Origin: CAZLMW01 sp964560875
Lineage (GTDB): Bacteria > Myxococcota_A > UBA9042
Assembly (NCBI GenBank): GCA_964560875.1
Contig: CAZLMW010000107.1
Span: forward strand, 1-27,421
Reading direction: 5' to 3'
Length of the DNA stretch: 27,421 nucleotides
A model generated the notes under the pieces. It ran no database searches and had not been told where the DNA came from. It saw nothing but the letters and a program-made list of their open reading frames with translations. The translations under genes were made by a program, and so were the position numbers. This document shows, piece by piece, positions 23,678-27,421 of this stretch (position 1 is the first letter of the stretch; every line of letters starts with the position of its first letter).

Positions 23678-25050
23678 ATGGGCCTCAGTCAACGGGACGC
23701 GACGCGACTGTCGTTCCGGGCATTTTCGCTGATTTCTGCTGCCGCATTGCTGGTCGTGGCCACCGCTGGCTGCGAAACCGATGCGGAGCCGGAAGACGAC
23801 GGCTACCCCAAGACTGGCGAGGTCACCTACTTCGACCACGTCAAGCCGATCTACAAGCAGCAGTGCAACATGTGCCACCAGGATGGGGGCGTCGGGCCGT
23901 TCAAGCTCGATAACCTCAAGGACGCGCGGGCGTGGGGCAAAGCTTCCGCCAACGCCGTGGCCAACCGCACCATGCCGCCGTGGTTGATGACCGATGACGG
24001 CTCCTGCAACAGCTACCAGGACAGCCGTTGGTTGAGCGAAAAGGAGATCGACACCATCAAGAAGTGGGTCGACCTCAACATGCCGGCGGGCGATGCGAGC
24101 AAGGATCCGGGGGCAACCGCCAAGCTGCCCGGGCTCGAAGGTGCCAACGAGTACGAGATCCCAGTCGACTACATGCCGGTCGACGACAACGCCAAGGGCG
24201 GCACGTGGGACGACTACCGCTGCTTCCCGATCGACCTGGGGCTGAAGAAAGATCGCTACGTTGTGGCTGCCGACGTCATCCCCGGCAACGCGCAGATCGT
24301 TCACCACGTGCTCGCCTTCGCGGTCGGCAAGGACGACCTGTCGCTCAACCTCAAGACCAACGACGACGTGCTCAAAGGCCTGCAGGCAAAACACACCGAT
24401 CGGCCAGGTTGGCCGTGTTACGCGGCCGCCGGCAAGGACGTGCGACCCGGGCCCATGGTCATCGGCTGGGCGCCCGGCAGCGGCGTCACCAACTACCCCA
24501 AGAGCACCGGCTTGAAGGTCCGCAAAGACGACATCCTCGTGGTCCAGATCCACTACAACGTCACCGGCAAGCCGAGCCAGGATCGCACCAAGCTGCGCCT
24601 GAAGTTCGTCGACAGCGTCAAGTCCGAGGCGTGGTTCGTCCTGCACGACTGGTTTCTCTTCGGCAACATCTTCGCCCAGCAAAAACACAAGCTGCCGGCC
24701 GGACTCGGCGAAGCGCCTTTTACATGGAAGGCCGACCGCGAGCGGTTCAACTTCTCGCTGCCCTACGAAGCGGGCGACGACTTCGAGATTCACGGCGTCT
24801 TTCCGCACATGCACAAGCGCGGCAAGAAGATGCGGATGATGGTCAAGCAAGGCGACGAAAAAGAGGTCTGCGCGGCCGATGTCCACCACTGGGACTTCAA
24901 CTGGCAGCGCATGTACTACTTCGACAAGCCGATCAAGCTCGACAAGAAGACCAAGATCACCAACACCTGCACGTTCGACACGTCCAAGGACAAGAGTCCG
25001 GTGTTGCCCGGTTTTGGGACCGCGGAAGAGATGTGCCTGATGGGCTTCTA
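23678..25050 (+). CDS. Cytochrome c / copper type II monooxygenase lipoprotein (3' end lost in gap)
   Basis: The visible 457 residues begin with a lipoprotein signal (Cys32 in ATAGC). A haem-binding CNMCH (63-67) in a short cytochrome-like domain comes next. The rest resembles copper type II monooxygenases of the peptidylglycine hydroxylase / dopamine beta-monooxygenase fold: VHHVLAF gives the histidine pair and VVQIHYN a further histidine of one copper site, and FPHMH and the methionine in EEMCLMG fit the second. Haem may feed electrons to copper; this is inferred. The last visible bases are TA before the N run, so the stop may be only one base away, which fits the position of the final Met motif. 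The substrate is unknown. Confidence 0.82.
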
Positions 25051-25150
25051 NNNNNNNNNNNNNNNNNNNNNNNNNNNNNNNNNNNNNNNNNNNNNNNNNN
25101 NNNNNNNNNNNNNNNNNNNNNNNNNNNNNNNNNNNNNNNNNNNNNNNNNN
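25051..25150. other. Assembly gap (100 N)
   Basis: Exactly 100 N were inserted, the usual placeholder for a gap of unknown size. Reading frames that pass through it are not real evidence of continuity. Confidence 0.98.
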
Positions 25151-26371
25151 CTGTTCATCGCGCCGATCGCCTACGGGACGTTCGCGTTCATGGGCTTTTT
25201 GAACTTCGTCGTCGCCGTCGTGCTCTGGCTCGCGTGGCTGGGATGGTGGCGAAAGGCGGTCACCGCGCGGGATTGGACCTGGCGTCCCTGGGCGTTCGGC
25301 GGGGTGTTGTCGGTCCTCGTCTTCTACGGTCATGTCATGGCGCTGGGTTTTGGCGCCGGGTGCGCGGTGGTTGTGGCGGTCCTCGCCGAGGGCGATGTCG
25401 TGGGTTTGAAAAAGAGGCTTGTGCGGGCGCTCCACTTCGTCCCTGGCGTCGCGCTCTTTGCGGTGTGGGCGGCGCTTTCTCCAGTGGTGGGCGAGGGCGA
25501 TATCGGGCGGATGCGCGGCATTGACTCCGTAGCGACTCCGGCGTCCTGGGACCCGCCGCTGGACACCGCGCGGGAGCTCGTTGAGTTCAGCGCGTCGATG
25601 TACAAGGACAGCGGCGACGAATGGGTGTTCGCGGCGATGGTCGCGCTTCTTGTCGCGGCGATGGCGACGAAAAAGTGGCGGCAAGACGGACGGTGGTGGC
25701 GCGGGAGCGACCCTTCAACCCGTGCCTCGGGCGGCATCCTGGCTGCGCTGCAAGCGTCGGCGGTCGTGCTCGCGTTCGTTCTGCCGGAGAGCTACCTCGG
25801 CATCTGGCCGATCGGCACGCGGATGGTGCTCTTGCTGTGGCCGCTGCTGTTGCTATCCCCCGCGGGGCCGTTGCGAAGGCCGCAGGTGTGGCTCGCTGCA
25901 GGATTGGCGCTCACCTTGGCGACGTCAGCGGTTCACGCCGAGCACTTTGACCGCTTCCAGGACGAGGTCGGCGACCTGGACGCGGTCCTGCAACGCATCG
26001 AGCCCGGCCGGCGGACGATGACGCTGGTGTACGACCGCGACTCGACCATCGTGCGCTGGCCCGCGTTCATGCACTTTTCGCAGTACGTCGTGGCGGCAAA
26101 GGGTGGCGTTGCCGAGTTTTCGTTCGCCAACTTCACCAAGAGCCCGGTCCGCTACGCCGAAATCAACGCGCCGCCGACCAACCCGATCCGCTTTGAATGG
26201 ACGCCCCACCTCTTCCAGTGGAAGGAGCAGGACCATTATTGGGACTACGTGCTGGTGCGCGACGGCGGATTGCCGCGGCCGGGCAACGTGTTCAAGGGTC
26301 ATAAACCGCTGCCTGAGCTGCTCCGCGCTGGCCCGTGGGTGCTTTACGGGCGGAAAGGCGAAACCGACTAG
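25151..26371 (+). CDS. Polytopic membrane protein, C-terminal part (start lost in gap)
   Basis: The visible 406 residues contain several membrane helices: about YGTFAFMGFLNFVVAVVLWLAWLGW, then WAFGGVLSVLVFYGHVMALG, FVPGVALFAVWAAL, and later pairs around 25625-25665, 25740-25800 and 25820-25930. A soluble tail of about 150 residues follows, with VYDRDSTIVRWPAFMHFSQY and a final KPLPELLRAGPWVLYG. The layout of many helices and a soluble C-terminal domain resembles GT-C-type glycosyltransferases of bacterial envelopes, but I see no decisive motif, and the usual catalytic DD/DE region would be in the missing N-terminal part. It ends with TAG at 26371. It may be co-transcribed with the monooxygenase gene, though the gap hides the spacing. 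Confidence 0.7.
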   Translation: MFIAPIAYGTFAFMGFLNFVVAVVLWLAWLGWWRKAVTARDWTWRPWAFGGVLSVLVFYGHVMALGFGAGCAVVVAVLAEGDVVGLKKRLVRALHFVPGVALFAVWAALSPVVGEGDIGRMRGIDSVATPASWDPPLDTARELVEFSASMYKDSGDEWVFAAMVALLVAAMATKKWRQDGRWWRGSDPSTRASGGILAALQASAVVLAFVLPESYLGIWPIGTRMVLLLWPLLLLSPAGPLRRPQVWLAAGLALTLATSAVHAEHFDRFQDEVGDLDAVLQRIEPGRRTMTLVYDRDSTIVRWPAFMHFSQYVVAAKGGVAEFSFANFTKSPVRYAEINAPPTNPIRFEWTPHLFQWKEQDHYWDYVLVRDGGLPRPGNVFKGHKPLPELLRAGPWVLYGRKGETD

Positions 26372-26509
26372 AATTGGTTCTAACGGGCGATCAGGCCTGG
26401 AGGCTATTGATATAGCTTCGATGAAGGATCGGCCGTCCAGGGGCTTGAAAACCGGCCTGCTGTCGATTTTGGCCTTGGAAAAGGGTCGAATTCGGCTGTT
26501 TCGCGGCGG
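26372..26509. other. Intergenic region between convergent genes
   Basis: Between the convergent membrane protein and small lipoprotein genes I see only short weak inverted repeats, such as AGAA/TTCT (26370-26381) and GGCCG/CGGCC further on. No T-tract supports a terminator. Confidence 0.5.
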
Positions 26510-27214
26510 CTACGGCGGGGACTTCCAGAACGAGCACTTGCTGTTGTTGTACGCGTCGATCGGCATGGCGCCGAGGACGAACTTCCCGCCGCTGTGGCAG
26601 TGGTACCAGCCGTGCTTCTTGCCGGGCTTGGTGCCGCTGCCGAACGTGCCGTCGGGTTCGCACATCCAGCCATTCTTGCGCGTTGTGCTGTGGATGCAGA
26701 TCTGCAGCTTCAGCGCTTTGCTGCAGTCGTTGCGTACGGTTACTTCGGCGCTGTCCGGGGTCCCGCAGCGGGTGCCTTGCTTGGCTTCGACGACGGTGAC
26801 GCACTTGGTCCAAGTCAACCAGTCGCAGGTGCCGCCGCCGGACGATGATGAAGTTGAGTTGCCGCCCGACGAGCTACCGGATGTCGAAGAGCCGCTCGAT
26901 GACGAGCCACCGCCCGAGGAAGACGACGAGGACGTGTTGTTCTTGCACGTCTTGGACGTCGACGAGCAATACAGACCGATCTGGCAATCGTGGGACGCAA
27001 AGCCCGGTCGGGTACACGTTTGACCGAACGTACGCTTCGGCCCGCAGACACCGACGCCCAACGGCTCGCCAATCGGCATGATGCACGCATTGACGCAATC
27101 GCTCTGGAACTCACATTCCTCGCCGTCGAGCTTCTCTTCGTCGGTTACGAAGCAGCCCGTCGCCAATAGCGCCGTGCACACGATGATCGCTGCTTTTCTA
27201 GCTGAACATGCCAT
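26510..27214 (-). CDS. Small cysteine-rich lipoprotein with Ser/Gly linker
   Basis: The 234-residue product has a lipoprotein signal with Cys21 (LATGC), a cysteine-rich part with eight or more cysteines (about 34-90) that includes CGPKRTFGQTC and QIGLYCSS, and a Ser/Gly linker (about 93-128). The C-terminal domain starts with TCDWLTWTKC and holds conserved-looking cysteines, tryptophans and histidines around NGWMCEPDGTFG and HGWYHCHSGG. I do not recognise the family. The ATG at 27214 is supported by GGAGG five bases upstream. The linker style matches the second giant lipoprotein, which suggests shared secretion to the surface; no function can be assigned. Confidence 0.82.
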   Translation of the reverse strand: MACSARKAAIIVCTALLATGCFVTDEEKLDGEECEFQSDCVNACIMPIGEPLGVGVCGPKRTFGQTCTRPGFASHDCQIGLYCSSTSKTCKNNTSSSSSSGGGSSSSGSSTSGSSSGGNSTSSSSGGGTCDWLTWTKCVTVVEAKQGTRCGTPDSAEVTVRNDCSKALKLQICIHSTTRKNGWMCEPDGTFGSGTKPGKKHGWYHCHSGGKFVLGAMPIDAYNNSKCSFWKSPP

Positions 27215-27421
27215 CGGGGCCTCCGGCCAAGAGCGCGTGACACGACACGGCTACGACAACTCGGCAATGGCGAATGACCATGCGGGCTGAAGCGTCGATG
27301 AAGGCGCGTTCTGGTCGCCCGACAATAGGTCAAGAATACCCGTATCAACAAAGGCGAACGAGGCGGGGCCAGATCGGATCGGAGTTGTTCGGACGTGAGC
27401 GTCGCCGCACTCATCGGCAAT
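27215..27421 (-). other. Upstream region of the small lipoprotein; no gene seen
   Basis: No coding frame with a start signal is visible. A possible minus-strand promoter is TTGTTG (27346-27351) with TATTGT (27322-27327), 18 bases apart, or TTGATA with a 15-base spacer. The match is weak and would give a leader of about 100 bases. Confidence 0.3.

Overview
The window is GC-rich and looks like a scaffold from a Myxococcota-like (former deltaproteobacterial) genome. The reasons are five predicted secreted lipoproteins with Asp/Thr- or Ser/Gly-rich linkers behind the lipid cysteine, two giant proteins built from CDDGNxCTxDxC repeats, CARDB repeats, a MopE-type motif, and a haem/copper monooxygenase lipoprotein. 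This assignment is an inference from protein style, with no marker gene to confirm it. A run of exactly 100 N (25051-25150) marks a scaffold join.

Layout. 1-2156: sequence without a convincing gene, then an IS110-family insertion sequence whose upstream flank folds into stem-loops typical of a bridge RNA. 2154-2778 (minus): a frameshifted DDE transposase remnant abutting the IS110 end. 3003-8006 (minus): a 1667-aa lipoprotein with 18 cysteine-rich repeats and seven CARDB domains. 8239-9153 (plus): a membrane-bound degenerate GGDEF protein that keeps an RxxD c-di-GMP binding site, divergent from the giant gene. 9169-11257 (minus): a four-gene set (holin-like membrane protein, two YbjQ-family proteins, M48 metalloprotease). 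11526-13184 (plus): a phytoene-desaturase-like flavoprotein. 13236-15159 (minus): a two-gene operon for 2-aminomuconate semialdehyde dehydrogenase and 2-aminomuconate deaminase. 15255-20384 (minus): a second giant lipoprotein, 1709 aa, almost entirely cysteine-rich repeats (about 50), followed by a clear intrinsic terminator. 20596-21492 (minus): an Fpg/Nei DNA glycosylase. 21510-23591 (plus): a lipoprotein with a possible GH38/GH57-like barrel. 23678-25050 (plus, cut by the gap): a cytochrome c / copper type II monooxygenase lipoprotein. 25151-26371 (plus, start lost in the gap): a polytopic membrane protein. 26510-27214 (minus): a small cysteine-rich lipoprotein.

The unifying theme is the cell surface: two giant disulfide-rich lipoproteins, three more lipoproteins, and a possible c-di-GMP receptor sharing an intergenic region with one giant gene. 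The repeat resembles the 24-residue CTDC repeat of Dictyostelium extracellular matrix proteins. The most interesting candidates are this repeat architecture with its possible c-di-GMP link, and the putative IS110 bridge RNA. The metabolic and DNA-repair genes between them look like ordinary chromosomal genes.
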